Shown here: piece by piece, positions 11,501-22,406 of the stretch
Numbering within the stretch: the first letter of the stretch is position 1
Layout: each line of letters starts with the position of its first letter
Origin: Torymus aiolomorphi
Lineage: Eukaryota; Arthropoda; Insecta; Hymenoptera; Torymidae
Reading direction: 5' to 3'
Assembly (NCBI GenBank): GCA_036365515.1
Contig: CM070876.1
Location: 38,711,195 to 38,775,194 of the forward strand
Length of the DNA: 64,000 nucleotides
The notes under the pieces: generated by a model
Databases searched by the model: none
Told to the model about the DNA's origin: nothing
The model's input: the letters and a program-made list of their open reading frames with translations, nothing else
Program-made: the position numbers and the translations under genes

Positions 11501-14500
11501 AATGCAGAAATAGAACTTTGTTGCTTAATATGTTTCCTGTTTCTCTGTAAATCGAAAGACGAATCAAATATTTACAATAAGAAATTTTGCATTATTATGC
11601 ACTTATATGCTTTTATGTATAATTAAAATTGTCAGTGCTAAAGGTTATTTTGAACATTTAAAACTTGCATTTTGATTACGTATGAATAAAAACAACAGTG
11701 AGTGTGTTTAAAATGTGTACTTGTAAATTTACTAGTATCTATTTTCAGTTTTTGATGTGGTATTTTTTTATGAATCCCAGTTATCACTAACTTTTCTCAT
11801 AAAAATTAGTCGGTTATTTTACAAGTAACCATAAAGATCCAAAGTTATAGCATATTTATTGTTTACATATTTGTAAATCTAATAACTTAGATTTATTTCA
11901 TATAAATAAGATTTAAATATTTATAAAAATAACTGCAAATAGCACGCATGGTCAGGAAGAGGCTAGTAGGGTACATACACACCTAGCTATGGATAACCCA
12001 AAAGAAAAAAAGGAAGAGGCTATAGTTTGCAAATTTTACAAAAAATACTTACAATTGAAAACTATTAGAACACTGATATTAAGCGAGAATACGGTTGTCG
12101 AGCTATTTACTTAAAATTGAGTTTATAATATGCATCACGTTATCCTTGGTGGAAATCGATTCCATTATTTACCTAATAAATAGCTAGTTTCCCCAATAAT
12201 CGTCAAAAACCAGACACTTTTCTTGGCCATTTATATCCATCGATGAAACGATTTTTTTGATAGTCACCATTTAATAGACGGAATAATAGAATAAGTTTTT
12301 TCACAAATTTACATTAGCTTATTTATGAGTATTTAAAAGATGTTAAAGTTGTCCGGTTTTTTAAGTTAGGAAATGGCTAATAAGAGGCTTGCTATTATGG
12401 CGAGGAGTGACAGAGACATAATCAAACGGAAAAATCATTGTTTTCGTTTGTATCCCCTCAAACAGTACTATAAACGAATTAAATACCAATAACTCGTGTT
12501 TACGTTTTGGTTAGCTATCTTTTTTAATATTTGGCTTTAAATACATGATCAGATTACAGAAAAAATTTAGTACAAACATTTTAAGGTTGTGTTATCTCCA
12601 TTAAATAGAGAATATGACCGGAAAAATAGTTTTATCACTACCCAGAAATTAGCTATTTTTACTAGCTATTTATTATTTTCCTGGCCGTTTCCGATAGAGA
12701 CAATTTTTACCAGGGATAGGTTTACTTTTATATAAATATCGAAATTCAATTATTTTATGTAGTTTAAAATGGGTTTCATTCAATTTTTGAACAATTTCAC
12801 CAAACATTTTAAATTAGTTTTAATTATGCATTTAATATTAATAGCACCACATTACTAGTAGTGGATAGTTGATATATTTCTTGTACTTATACTAGACACA
12901 ATAAAGTGGATTGGCTGGCGCGTCCGATTTTCTTCATTTTCACATTTTCATCAATAAATTATTATAAAATGCAATTAAAATCGCGAAGAAAAAATGGCTC
13001 TGACGTCCCTGTAACTCTGAAAAAACATTTTCAATTATGTGAAAATGCTTTTTCTTCTTTGATAAATACTAAATTGAAAATTTAAATTATTTTTTTATTT
13101 TTTTATTATCTTATATATTTTTGTATCAGATACAATGGCTAAAAATTTTAATTTAACATTTTCCGGGTGAGAAAAATCGTATTTGGATAGTTCATAAAAT
13201 TAACTTAAAGCACGATAAATCATGAAAAAAAAATGTTTTGACCTAAAAGTGAAAATATATCTCAAAATTTTCTTATCTAGAGGTATCTAAAAATGTTCAA
13301 GTGATAGAGCACCACTGAAGGCGTATATTTGAGTTTAGCAGCTCATGATACATAAGAATACGATGATTCGACTCGTTGGACGACACACTTTTATTTTTTT
13401 ATGTGCCTGCGTAATGTGCCAAGACGACTCCTCAAGTAAGTCTGAATTTATTATCAACTTATATGTAACATCATATAGACTTTTCAAAACTTATTTCGAT
13501 TTCGCTTCAGTGTACCGTAACGTTGCGAACTTGTAACAGTGATAAAATGTATAGATTATAAGACATATCTGCTTCTAAATCAATCGTGATAAGCTTTCTG
13601 TGTCCTGATACAAACAATGCATATTTTCGTAAACGTATTTAAATATTTCATAGGCACAGTGCATTCGTTTTATAAAACTTTATTTTTACTGAATATATAC
13701 TTATTATATGTATATTGTTAATAAAATAATTTTATTTAACTCACACGTGGTGTAATTGAACCACATTTGAAAATAATTAGAAGATACAATTGTTTTATTT
13801 ACATTATCATAAATTTTGTACAGTTTTTTGAACAAGTATCATAATAAGATAATTCATTACAGATTGCTATCCAAACCCTTTATTTATTCTTTAAATCTTA
13901 TTCAATATTTGCACAAAAGAAAAAATATTTATTTGAAATAAATTATCTATATTTTTTAAGTATTTATAAACAAATATAAATAGGTCAGTGTGTATTACAA
14001 CTAGAGAATTCCTTGAATACTTTAGTAGGAACAGTATAGGTAGTTAAATATCTATTTTGATTAGCAAAGTGAAGACATCAGTGGTTCTAAACATTATTTA
14101 CGAGTTTATGCAGTCTCTTGTAAATTTTATGTTATGTTGTTACTTTTACAAACTATATTCATTTTATTGTTAAATATAAAAATTTTTATATGTTTTTTGT
14201 AAATATATTAGCAATTTTTAAAATATAAAATTTACCTTCATTTAAAAAAATAAAAAAAATTTCACCTTTTACTTTCAATGTTAGAAGCGATGCAAAACTG
14301 CACAAAGCAATCAAATAATAATACGTCAAATCATAAAACTATAATTAGAAACTAATTATTAAATTTGTAAAAGATAGAATATTTTCCTTTTAGTATGTAT
14401 TACATCAGCCGAAGGAAACAATCATTGCATAAATCTCTGAAAATGAGTTGATAAGGCCATTTACGCGTATAAATAGAAAAACCGAATTGAGTTTGATTTC

Positions 14501-15295
14501 TACATCGATATTAACACACAAATTACGGACGCATCTGCAACAAGTCTTTTAGCCAGCATAAAATATAAAAAATGTTTTAGAAATCAATTAAAAATCAAAA
14601 AAAGTGAACAAAATCGTAGAATTCTATCATGCAGATGATTCCAATTAGCATTTATTAAATTGCATATATTAGCATCGAAAACGATTAGAAATAGTTTTTG
14701 AGCTATGCTTTGTTTTTTTCCTCTAGACATTATATATAAATTTTGAGGTAACACTACAGAAGCCGGCTTTGACATAGCAGGAATCTAAATATGATATTTT
14801 TAGAAAGTATTTGTACAAACGGTTATGTGTTCACTGTGTAACGTATATGTGTGGACCCATACTATACTTAAGAACGGTTCTAGATATCTCAACGTGGTGA
14901 AACTCATCTAACTCGTTTACTCAAAACGACTAAGTATTCGGAAACTTTATTTCACAATCTCTTTTTATGACTATACGTAATCATTTATTAAACTTCTAAT
15001 ATTCTCATTATGGGTTCTTACAGTTTCATGTAGAATTTCAGTTGATCATATCCGAAAATAAATTGTTACATGCAGTTCCGTCCAAATGTCATTTCAACAA
15101 TAAGGGGGATTTTTCGGATGAATATATAATTAATCATTATACTCAAAGGCTTAACGGAATACTTAAAAAATTAGGTGATCCTTATCACTTAGAGCGATTA
15201 CAATGCCACTTGTAATGTTAAACAGATTTGACGAGCAGTTCCCGATATTCAAATTAAGCCTATTTATTGAAATTTTCGATTCAGTTTCTCATATT
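8540..15295. other. AT-rich non-coding stretch, probable intron of the PKG gene
   Basis: More than 6 kb without a convincing exon, RNA gene or complete element. It lies directly downstream (minus strand) of the PKG N-terminal exon, which ends at a splice donor at 15639/15638, so it is most simply part of that intron. A possible diverged repeat spans 12141-12718, starting like CCTTGGTGGAAAT and ending ATTTTTACCAGGGATA. These ends resemble the CCCTGGTAGAAA family at 54.5 and 57.9 kb. Confidence 0.45.
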
Positions 15296-15638
15296 TTCAA
15301 GTGGCTCGTTTTGCGAAACGCGAAAGCTCGAATAACGCGAGATGGGTGCACCTAGAGCTCGGGCACACCCGGGGCACTACCGGTAGAGGAAACGCGCGAG
15401 GAAAGGTTAAAGGGTCGCGCGGATGACGAGCGGCGCGCGCGGGCAGGCACGTGGCCAGCCGCCAGAGCGAGGGGCCGGCCGCCGCCGCTGCGCCGGTGGT
15501 GGGGCGAAGGTGCGCTCGCCACAGCTCAGCGGCACCAGCAGCGGCACCAGCAGCGGCAGCTCGACAGGTACCGCGCACGCACTACAGACGACGCGCGGAG
15601 GGCGCAGACGACGGGGGAGTGTTACCGGTGGCACCAAC

Positions 15639-16054
15639 CTGTCGCTCTTGTCGACCTGGACCAGCGGCGCGAGCTCCTGCAGGGGCGGCTCCGCCGAGAT
15701 GCCCTGCGCGCGGTGCTTGCGCGGCCGCGGCTTCGTGGGCGTCAGCGGCGACTTGAAGGGCAGCACGCTGAGGAACTTGTCCAGGTGGCTGCGCAGCTCC
15801 TGGATCTCCTCGTCGCGCTGGCGCAGCTGCTCCTCCAGCTCCTCGATGCGCTCGTCCCGCGCGCGCAGCAGCTCCTGCAGCTCCGCCATGTCGCCCTCGC
15901 TGTCGGCGGCCTCGGCTCCGCCGCTGCGCTGGCCCATTTGCCGCTGCTGCGGCTGCGGCTGGCTCTGCTGGGCCTGCGGCTGCTGCTCCTCCTCCTCGTC
16001 GGCGAGCCGCTGCTGCGGCGCCGAGAAGCACAGCGAGTCGAAGCACACGCGCAT
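15639..16054 (-). CDS. for: cGMP-dependent protein kinase (PKG I, foraging), N-terminal coding exon
   Basis: PKG is a cytosolic Ser/Thr kinase activated by cGMP; in insects the foraging gene encodes it. This exon reads MRVCFDSLCFSAPQQ at the start, then an acidic/Gln-rich linker (residues ~18-55). A coiled-coil zipper follows (~56-100, AELQELLRARDERIEELEEQ onward, with Leu/Ile heptads) that mediates homodimerisation. Next come SVLPFKSPLTPTKPRPRK and the autoinhibitory pseudosubstrate block RAQGISAEP, as in PKG I. The frame stays open beyond KSD, but the sequence GACAG|GTTGGTG gives a splice donor, leaving 138 codons plus two bases (phase 2). An in-frame upstream ATG at 16099 would add 15 residues (MDGPECRLISDACVS). 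I prefer 16054 because MRVCFDSLCF resembles insect PKG N-termini as I remember them. The cGMP-binding and kinase exons are not in the window. Confidence 0.88.
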
Positions 16055-16600
16055 AGACACGCAGGCGTCGCTGATCAGCCGGCACTCGGGCCCGTCCATC
16101 CGCGCGCTGCCGCGCTGGCTCCGCTGCCCCGGCGGGGCCCGCTCGCGCTCCGTGGGTGCTGGCTCTGCCTGCGCGCGGGCGAGGCTCCGCGGGTGCACTG
16201 CCGGGGGCCGCGCGCGTGCGCCGTCGGCTGTCGTGCTCTCTCTGCGCGCGGAGGCACACACGCTGGCTCGCTGCTCGCGCTGCGCGCCGACTGCCCGTGT
16301 TGTCTTCGTCGCGGCAGCGCCGCCGCCGCTGCGCTCCTCCGCGCCCCGCGCGCGCCGCCCGCCGCCGAGACGTGTTTTTCCGGCGCGCGCGTATTGTGTC
16401 TTGCGTGTGGACTGTGGCGCGAGCCGTGCGAGCCGCGCGAGCCGCGCGAGCGGGCCCACGTGCCGCGGGCTGAACCAGCGCGCAGGCGCGTAGGAGCGGC
16501 TGCCTCGAGCCCGCGCCTGCTCATCGATCGCCGATCGGCCGCGGCGGCGATCGCCTGTTTGTTTTCGAGGAGGCTGCGCCTATGGCCGCCCGCCCGCGGG

Positions 16601-16609
16601 TTATTTATA
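16601..16609 (-). promoter_or_regulatory. TATA box of the PKG transcript
   Basis: On the minus strand the sequence is GCGCTATAAATAACCC, a near-consensus TATA box inside otherwise GC-rich DNA. It lies about 550 bp upstream of the PKG start codon. A TGACG half-site (CRE-like) sits immediately upstream on the same island. Transcription would be expected to begin near 16570-16580. Confidence 0.55.
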
Positions 16610-17143
16610 GCGCGATGACGCCGCGAGTCTTATCCCTGTGGATCCGTATGTATAATAGACGCGCGTCAAGTAGATAACAGGCTCGTGGATAGTATAGCTG
16701 TGGCTGGTAAAAAGGCGCGCTGCAGAACCGGCGCTTGGTAACGGCGACTTGGTTGGTTTTTTACCGGCGGAGGGAACGGGAGGCTTTTGAAACGCTGACG
16801 AGGTGGCACCGCGCTTACGAGCTGAATGGTCAAGTGCCCTAGCAAGTAATCATCCCTCCTCGTCGAAGGGTGAGCTCTAATAAGTTAACTGTGGAGTCTA
16901 CAGTTTCAGCAATTTTTTCTTCAATAAAATGGAGATTTATACGGAGAAATTCATTTCCATACTTCTGCAGTAATATTTCAAAAACTCAACTCGAGAACAT
17001 TTACATTTACGTTGCAAAAATATTTTATAGATTTACAAAAATGTTTGTGCAATAAGTACTAAAAGTTTGATGCTAGAGCACCTTCTATAAAATCGCAGCT
17101 ATCGTTCTTTTGCCATATGATAAAAACCAGTTCTATTTAAAAG

Positions 17144-17215
17144 AAAAAATGCCAATTCATCGGCACTTAGCTTCCTCAAATTTAATTTATTGTTCCATTA
17201 CATTAATTATTAATG
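17144..17215 (-). mobile_element. Terminal fragment of the HINE-like repeat
   Basis: Carries GCCAATTCATCGGCACTTAG, then CTTCCTCAAATTTAATTTATTG, close to the GCCAAT/ATTGGC end of copies B-F. No matching opposite end was found nearby, so it is a solo terminal fragment. Confidence 0.6.
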
Positions 17216-17275
17216 CAAAAAAGTTATGGGTAAGAAATTTCTATCAAAATTTTACATCACACTCCCACGTATGGA

Positions 17276-17276
17276 A

Positions 17277-17323
<47 letters not shown>

Positions 17324-17351
17324 ATATAGATAGATAGATAGATAGATAGAT
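17276..17351. repeat. (TATC)n/(GATA)n palindromic microsatellite
   Basis: A CTAT run switches to its inverse, GATA, around 17325, giving a self-complementary microsatellite. It abuts a stretch (17355-17410) that reads like the 3' end of a minus-strand non-LTR element, so the simple repeat may have grown from a retrotransposon tail. Confidence 0.9.
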
Positions 17352-17489
17352 ACTGTTTATTTAAACTAGAGACTTAAGGTCCTCCAGGCATAGCTGGTAC
17401 ATACATAGTGTAAAGAGCCGCCAGATTACAAAGAAAGTATAAAATAATACAACAAGATTAAAAATAAACTAAGACTGGAGAGAAAAGAA

Positions 17490-17501
17490 AAAAAAGTGTG
17501 C

Positions 17502-17528
<27 letters not shown>
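17490..17528. repeat. (GT)n microsatellite
   Basis: A GT run ending in TATATA, not associated with a recognised HINE-like copy. Confidence 0.9.
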
Positions 17529-17532
<4 letters not shown>

Positions 17533-17639
17533 GGATATTTCACATGAAGTCAGGGTTTTTGTGCTTTTTTTGTCGGCGTTGCAATAATAAAAATAACGCT
17601 ATAAGCAAATAAAAACAAAACAAAAAAACGAATTATAAA

Positions 17640-18043
17640 TGGGTGGGAATAGGTTGTTTTACAATATTTTTGGCGAAAGCTAAAAATGCCGAAAGGTTAA
17701 AAACAAAGAAATGTCGAACACCGAAAAGAACAAATACCGACGGTAAGTACGCCGAAAAAACAAAAGATCGAAATTCTAAAATGCCGAAGATATTTATGCC
17801 GAAAATTAAGAAGCTAAAGATAAGAATGCCGAATATACATTTTTTAACGGGATACACACGCAATAACCAAAATATTAACAGAATATAATTTTCGGCATTT
17901 TTAACTGTCGGTTTTAACCCGTTCTGTGAAAATTCTTTTCTGCAATTTTATCTGTTCGACAAACTTAACTGTCGGTATTATATATTCGGTATTTTTAGCT
18001 TTCGGCAAAAATATTGTAGAACAACCTATCCCCACCCTCCATA
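17640..18043. mobile_element. Inverted-repeat element rich in TGCCGAAA motifs
   Basis: The ends are inverse complements over about 50 bp: GGGTGGGAATAGGTTGTTTT, then ACAATATTTTTGGCGAAAGC at the left, and the inverse at 17990-18043. The interior repeats short motifs like ATGCCGAAA in one orientation and TTCGGCATTTT in the other. No coding frame is credible. No clear target-site duplication was seen, so the superfamily is unknown. Confidence 0.65.
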
Positions 18044-18155
18044 ACCTAAAAATAAAAGTAATAATAATACATAAAACAATCAATCCGCGTAGATTTGATA
18101 TTCAAATCGAGCAGCGAACATCTCTTGGATCCTATCCAGTACGGGGATCAACATT

Positions 18156-18440
18156 CTAACTTGACCGTAAATGGTCTAGGTTCATTTGACACAGGCATGG
18201 ACGCAAGTATGCATATATAAGACGTAGATAGTCACGGCGGATGAAAAATTGTGGAACCTCGTTAGCTACATAGACTGGGATCATATGTTCAAATCTTGAG
18301 GCCCTTGTAGCGTAACGTAAGGTAGTATTTTTGTAATGATGTAGCTTAGTGCAAAGTTTATCTGATAAATCAAGTAGGATACCGACACAGTAATCCAAGC
18401 ATGGAAATACCAGAGCGTTGACTAAATTAATCAACTTCAA
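18156..18440 (-). pseudogene. Non-LTR retrotransposon ORF2 fragment (post-RT region)
   Basis: The peptide contains LVNALVFPCLDYCVGILLDL, followed by a lysine/histidine-rich helix, RASRFEHMIPVY and RRDYLRLIYAYLRP. This matches the region after the reverse-transcriptase palm in insect non-LTR elements (CR1/Jockey-like: LV.. .PHFDYC...W..L......KL). Only about 95 codons are open; stop codons lie directly upstream in frame. Its 3' side points to lower coordinates, where 17355-17410 may be the matching 3' untranslated end. It is a dead fragment. Confidence 0.65.
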
Positions 18441-18768
18441 AAGTTACTAACGAGGTTCTCTACCAGCTACACTAGTCAAAACTTTTCAATTTTTGTTTAT
18501 TCACGAGGCATATACTTCATTAAACAGGTTGCATAAATAAACTTCCACCAAATAACGATTATACGTTCAAATTAAACAATTCTATTCATCCTAATTATGA
18601 ATAAAAAGCCCCAACAAGAACCTGATTTGACTCATTTTTTAGGCTAATTCCATCTCTCTTGATTCATTGATTTATTTACTATTTCCACAGCTGGTGCATA
18701 CATGTTTTGAAACGTGATAAATAATCTTTGAAGATTTTTCTATCTTAAAAATTTTTGTTTATATTTTG

Positions 18769-18922
18769 GGCATGGTGTGGTTTGTGCACATAAGAATTAT
18801 GCACATATTTATTGTGCACACTTTAGCATTGGAGTATACACATAGATATAGATATACACCAATGCTAAAGAGTGCACAATAAATATGTACATAATTCTTA
18901 TGTGCACAAACCACACCATGCC
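18769..18922. mobile_element. Palindromic hAT-type MITE, 154 bp
   Basis: Almost the entire element is one hairpin: GGCATGGTGTGGTTTGTGCA at the left and its inverse at the right, meeting near 18840-18865. It is bounded by the perfect 8-bp duplication ATATTTTG (18761-18768 and 18923-18930), which indicates a hAT-type insertion. Confidence 0.8.
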
Positions 18923-19312
18923 ATATTTTGGTCAATTAAGGTAAAAATACCAATTGTTGGCCACTGACCAATAGTTGGCCACCGACTAGGGTTGCCACCC
19001 GTACGTTAATATAAAGTATTGTACGTTATTTTGGACTAATGTACGTTAAATTTTTAAAGAAACATAACATACGCATATGTACGTTATTTTCAGCTTTTCT
19101 AACAAATCGTTCTCTTTCTGGTCTTAGCACGGTTGGGCGCGTGTAGTACCTCGGTATCATACATGCGACTATTATTGTATAATACTTAGTATAATACCGT
19201 CACAAGTTTGCAACATTTTCAGAGTTCAAGGTATAATACCATACTTACTTCTTTTCCATTCCTTTTTTCTTATTGTTAGAAAAGTTTGCGCGGGCAACGG
19301 AGCAACTTGGCA

Positions 19313-20018
19313 TTTCGTAGGCGGGGAATGCGAGTTTTACGCGTATACAGGAGCGCGTCAGACGTGCATACAAGGCAAAATAATTATTTAAATAATTCCT
19401 AACCCGAAGTAAGCGGGGGATGCGAGTTCCACGCGTATATGGGAGAGCGTCAGACGTTTATACATGGCAAAATAATTATTTTAATAATTATTAATCGCAA
19501 ATAGGCGGGGGAAGCGAGTTCTACGTGTATACAGGAGCGCGACAAACGTGTATACGTGGCAAAATAATTATTTAAATAATTCCTAACCCCAAGTAGGCGG
19601 GGGATGCGAGTTCCACGCGTATATGGGAGAGCGTCATACCTTTATACATGGCAAAATAATTATTTGAATAATTCTTAACCCCAAACAGGCGGGGGATGCG
19701 AGATCTACGCATATTCGGGAGCGCGTCAGATGTGCATACATGGCAAACTAAAATTTTGAATAATTCTCAACTCCAAACAGGCGGGGGATGCGAGTTCTAC
19801 GCGTATACGGGAGCGCGTTAGACGTGCATACATGGCAAAATAATTATTTTAATAATTCTGAACCCTAAGCAGGTGGGGGTGGCGAGTTCCACGCGTATAC
19901 GAGAGCGCGTCAGAACTGTATACATGGCAAAATAATTATTTTAATTATTCTTTACCCCAAGCAGGCGGCGGCGCGAGTTCGACGCGTATACGGGAGCGTG
20001 TCAGACGTGTATTCAAGT
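19313..20018 (+). repeat. ~91-bp satellite array, left arm (about 8 units)
   Basis: Units begin near 19319, 19411, 19503, 19594, 19686, 19778, 19870 and 19962. Each reads GGCGGGGGATGCGAGTTC, then ACGCGTATACGGGAGCGCGT, then an AT-rich AAAATAATTATTT palindrome and CTTAACCCCAAG. Unit boundaries are regular, with few indels. Confidence 0.92.
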
Positions 20019-20019
20019 C

Positions 20020-20115
20020 AAAAAACCGCTGTTAATTAATTGGCACGTAGCTTCCTCAATCATTAATTTTCACTTCCAATATTTAAAATTTCATACTTTA
20101 ATTCGTACTGTGTAA
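20020..20115 (-). mobile_element. HINE-like terminal fragment at the fold-back centre
   Basis: Begins AAAAACCGCTGTTAATTAAT, then TGGCACGTAGCTTCCTCAAT, and continues with the TTTTCACTTCCAATATTTAA sequence seen next to the same end in copy B. It lies exactly between the opposed satellite arms. Confidence 0.6.
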
Positions 20116-20149
20116 ACGTTTTAAAATCGTTTTGTACAAGTCTAACAAC

Positions 20150-21290
20150 TCGCATCTCCCGCCTACTTGGGGTTAAGAATTATTTAAGTAATTATTTTGT
20201 CATGTATGCACGTCCGACGCGCTCCCGTATACGCGTAGAACTCGCTTCCTCCGCCTACTTGGGGTTAAGAATTATTCAAATAATTATTTTGCCATATATG
20301 CACGTCTGATGCGCTCCCGTATACGAGTGGAACTTGCATCCCCCGCCTGTTTGGGGTTAAGAATTATTCAAATAATTATTTTGCCATGTATGCACGTCTG
20401 ACGCGCTCCTGTATATGCGTAGAACTCATATCCCCCGTCTACTTGGGGTTAAGAATTATTAAAATAATAATAAAGGACTGGAGATCAATACTTGTGCTTA
20501 TAATTATTCCATACTTTATACCCTTGACTACACCAAATAATATGTGCTTGATAAAGGTAATAATTGTATTACCGAAACGTTGCACAGAATGAATTAAATT
20601 ATCTTGTGTACTCATTATTTCATCGATTCCCTTAAGAAAAAAAAAAAATTAAAATAATTATTTTGCCATGTATGCACGTCTGATGCGCTCCCGTATACGA
20701 GTGGAACTTGCATCCCCCGCCAGTTTGTGGTTAAGAATTATTCAAATAATTATTTTGTCATATATGCACGTCTGACGCGCTCCTGTATGCGCGTAGAACT
20801 CGTATCCCCCGCCTACTTGGACTTAAGAATTATTAAAATAATGATTTTGCTATGTATACACGTCTGCCGCGCCCCCGTATACGCGTAGACCTCGCATCCC
20901 CCGCCTATTTGGGGTTAAGAATTATTAAAATAATTATTTTGCCATGTACACACGTCTGACGCGCTCCCGCGTACGCGTGGAACTCGCATCCCCCGCCTAT
21001 TTGGGGTTAAGAATTATTTAAATAATTATTTTGCCATTTATGCATATCCGATGCGCTCCCGTATACGCGTAGTACTCGCTTCCCCCGCCTACTTGGGGTT
21101 AAGAATTATTTAAATAATTATTTTGCCATTTATGCACGTCCGATGCGCTCCCGTATACGCGTAGTACTTAGTACTCGCTTTCCCCGCCTACTTGGGGTTA
21201 AGAATTATTCAAATAATTATTTTGCCATGAATGCATGTCTGACGCGCTCCCGTACACGCGTAGAACTCGCGTCCACGCCTACTAGTTTTC
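20150..21290 (-). repeat. ~91-bp satellite array, right arm (about 11 units)
   Basis: Units carry CCGCCTACTTGGGGTTAAGA, the inverse of the left-arm unit, at roughly 91-bp spacing from about 20160 to 21275. The array is interrupted once by a 179-bp retroposed insert at 20469-20647. The GC-rich and AT-rich halves of each unit alternate. Confidence 0.92.
20469..20647 (+). mobile_element. 179-bp poly(A) retroposon with a hammerhead-like stem-loop
   Basis: Flanked by an 11-bp direct repeat ATTAAAATAAT (20458-20468 and 20648-20658) and ending in an A-run, the hallmarks of target-primed retroposition. It contains a hairpin GGTAAT...ATTACC (20556-20573) preceded by TTGATAA and followed by GAAAC, enclosed by TGTGC/GCACA. 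This resembles a decayed hammerhead ribozyme (CTGATGA...GAAAC) or a non-LTR 3' stem-loop. The family is not identified. Confidence 0.65.
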
Positions 21291-22236
21291 TTGTAAATAA
21301 TTTAAATGTAATACAATTTAAAAAATACTTAATAGAAAAATTTAGCACTGCATAGCCTACAAGCATTGTTTCTAATCCTTAGCATCAGATTATAAACTTA
21401 TACCTAGTATGGGAAGTTTTTAACGAAAGTTAAATCACTTGCAGTACATGAAGTACGTATGTACGGTTTTTTATATCAATGTACGTTTTCTTTTTACGTG
21501 GGGAAAATAAAAATACGTTATTTTTTTCTTGAAAAGGTGGCAACCCTACCACCGACAGAGAATTTCTCGATTTAAAAGCTTTTAGCGCAGAAAATAACTT
21601 CAATTAAGATAACTTACTATTTCTTATGCATAAAATTGTTTGTACGAAAAGAATTGATATTATATAATGTGTTTAAAATCTAGAAAATAGAGCTTTGTTT
21701 CGACGAATTTCTAAGCGGAGACTAAGAAAAGTGCCTTTCGTGGTAAGACAATAAAAAATTTGCTAAAACATTTTTTATTTTTGTTGAAGTTTCTACGGTA
21801 ATATATTAGGTTTGTAAACACGTTAAAAGTAATAGAAACTTGATTTACATACATTTTTTATTAAAATTTTATGTGGCCATGTATCGGTACTTAAAAATCT
21901 ATTAAAATTTTTCGTTCCTATTAAATGAACGCCTGCCATCTATTGGGCAATCGCGCAAATGTCCTTTCAAATTCTGGTTCTAATACTTGTACCGTTGTAC
22001 TACCGGAGCGTCCGGAACACTGTTAGCAACTTCGCAAATGATTTATTCGAACTATTCGAATTCGGAGGGCCTGGAAATGTATCGAATGTCGGTTTAAACA
22101 ATGTTCTGCGGCAAAAATCGGAGCAAAAGCAAAACGCTTTATCCCATAGCACCTACTACAACCAGTAAAACGTTCATCTTGCCTGACTGCTCACTGTCAA
22201 CTTATTTCGATTGGGATATCTTTTTTTCACAAAACT

Positions 22237-22385
22237 GTAAGTAAAGTATAATATATCAATATTTATAAAACGCATTCTATTTTAAATAATCGTCTATCCA
22301 ATTAGTCACTAGCCTCAAAACTAATTTTAAAACGAAAGACATGATGCTTATGATAAATATTGATTTTTTTTTTTTACATGTACAG
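22237..22385 (+). other. Predicted 5'-UTR intron of the pogo-like transposase
   Basis: A strong donor ACT|GTAAGTAAAG at 22237 and an acceptor after a T-run (TACATGTACAG|GCATA, ending 22385) lie just upstream of the transposase ATG at 22407. The intron is 149 bp. An upstream non-coding exon would end at 22236. Confidence 0.5.
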
Positions 22386-22406
22386 GCATATAGAGATACT
22401 TATACA

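Larger units (their letters stand above)
15297..16620 (-). promoter_or_regulatory. CpG-rich island covering the PKG first exon and leader
   Basis: The sequence is extremely GC- and CpG-rich, with abrupt AT-rich borders. It contains the PKG coding exon, an upstream transcribed leader (about 16055-16575 if transcription begins ~30 bp after the TATA box) and the promoter. Overlapping long open frames on both strands come from the base composition. Confidence 0.6.
18987..21548. mobile_element. Fold-back hAT-type element with satellite arms
   Basis: The termini are perfect 13-bp inverted repeats, TAGGGTTGCCACC, flanked by the perfect 8-bp duplication CCACCGAC (18979-18986 and 21549-21556). Inside are ~330-bp and ~250-bp end regions rich in GTACGTTA. 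Then come two oppositely oriented arrays of a ~91-bp unit: about 8 units forward and about 11 inverted. The whole could fold into a very long stem. It encodes no transposase, so it would need one supplied in trans. The centre holds a HINE-end fragment and the right arm holds a retroposon. Confidence 0.85.

Noticed and set aside
15423..16618. Long plus-strand frames (up to 356 codons) over the PKG exon
   Set aside because: They are antisense shadows caused by high GC; only the minus-strand frame has PKG motifs.
19313..21290. CRISPR-like regular repeats
   Set aside because: The ~91-bp units are contiguous satellite without unique spacers, in a eukaryotic fold-back transposon.
22341..22406. Upstream ATG of the transposase frame
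   Set aside because: It lies in a predicted 5'-UTR intron whose T-run and acceptor end at 22385; the ATG at 22407 gives a typical basic start.
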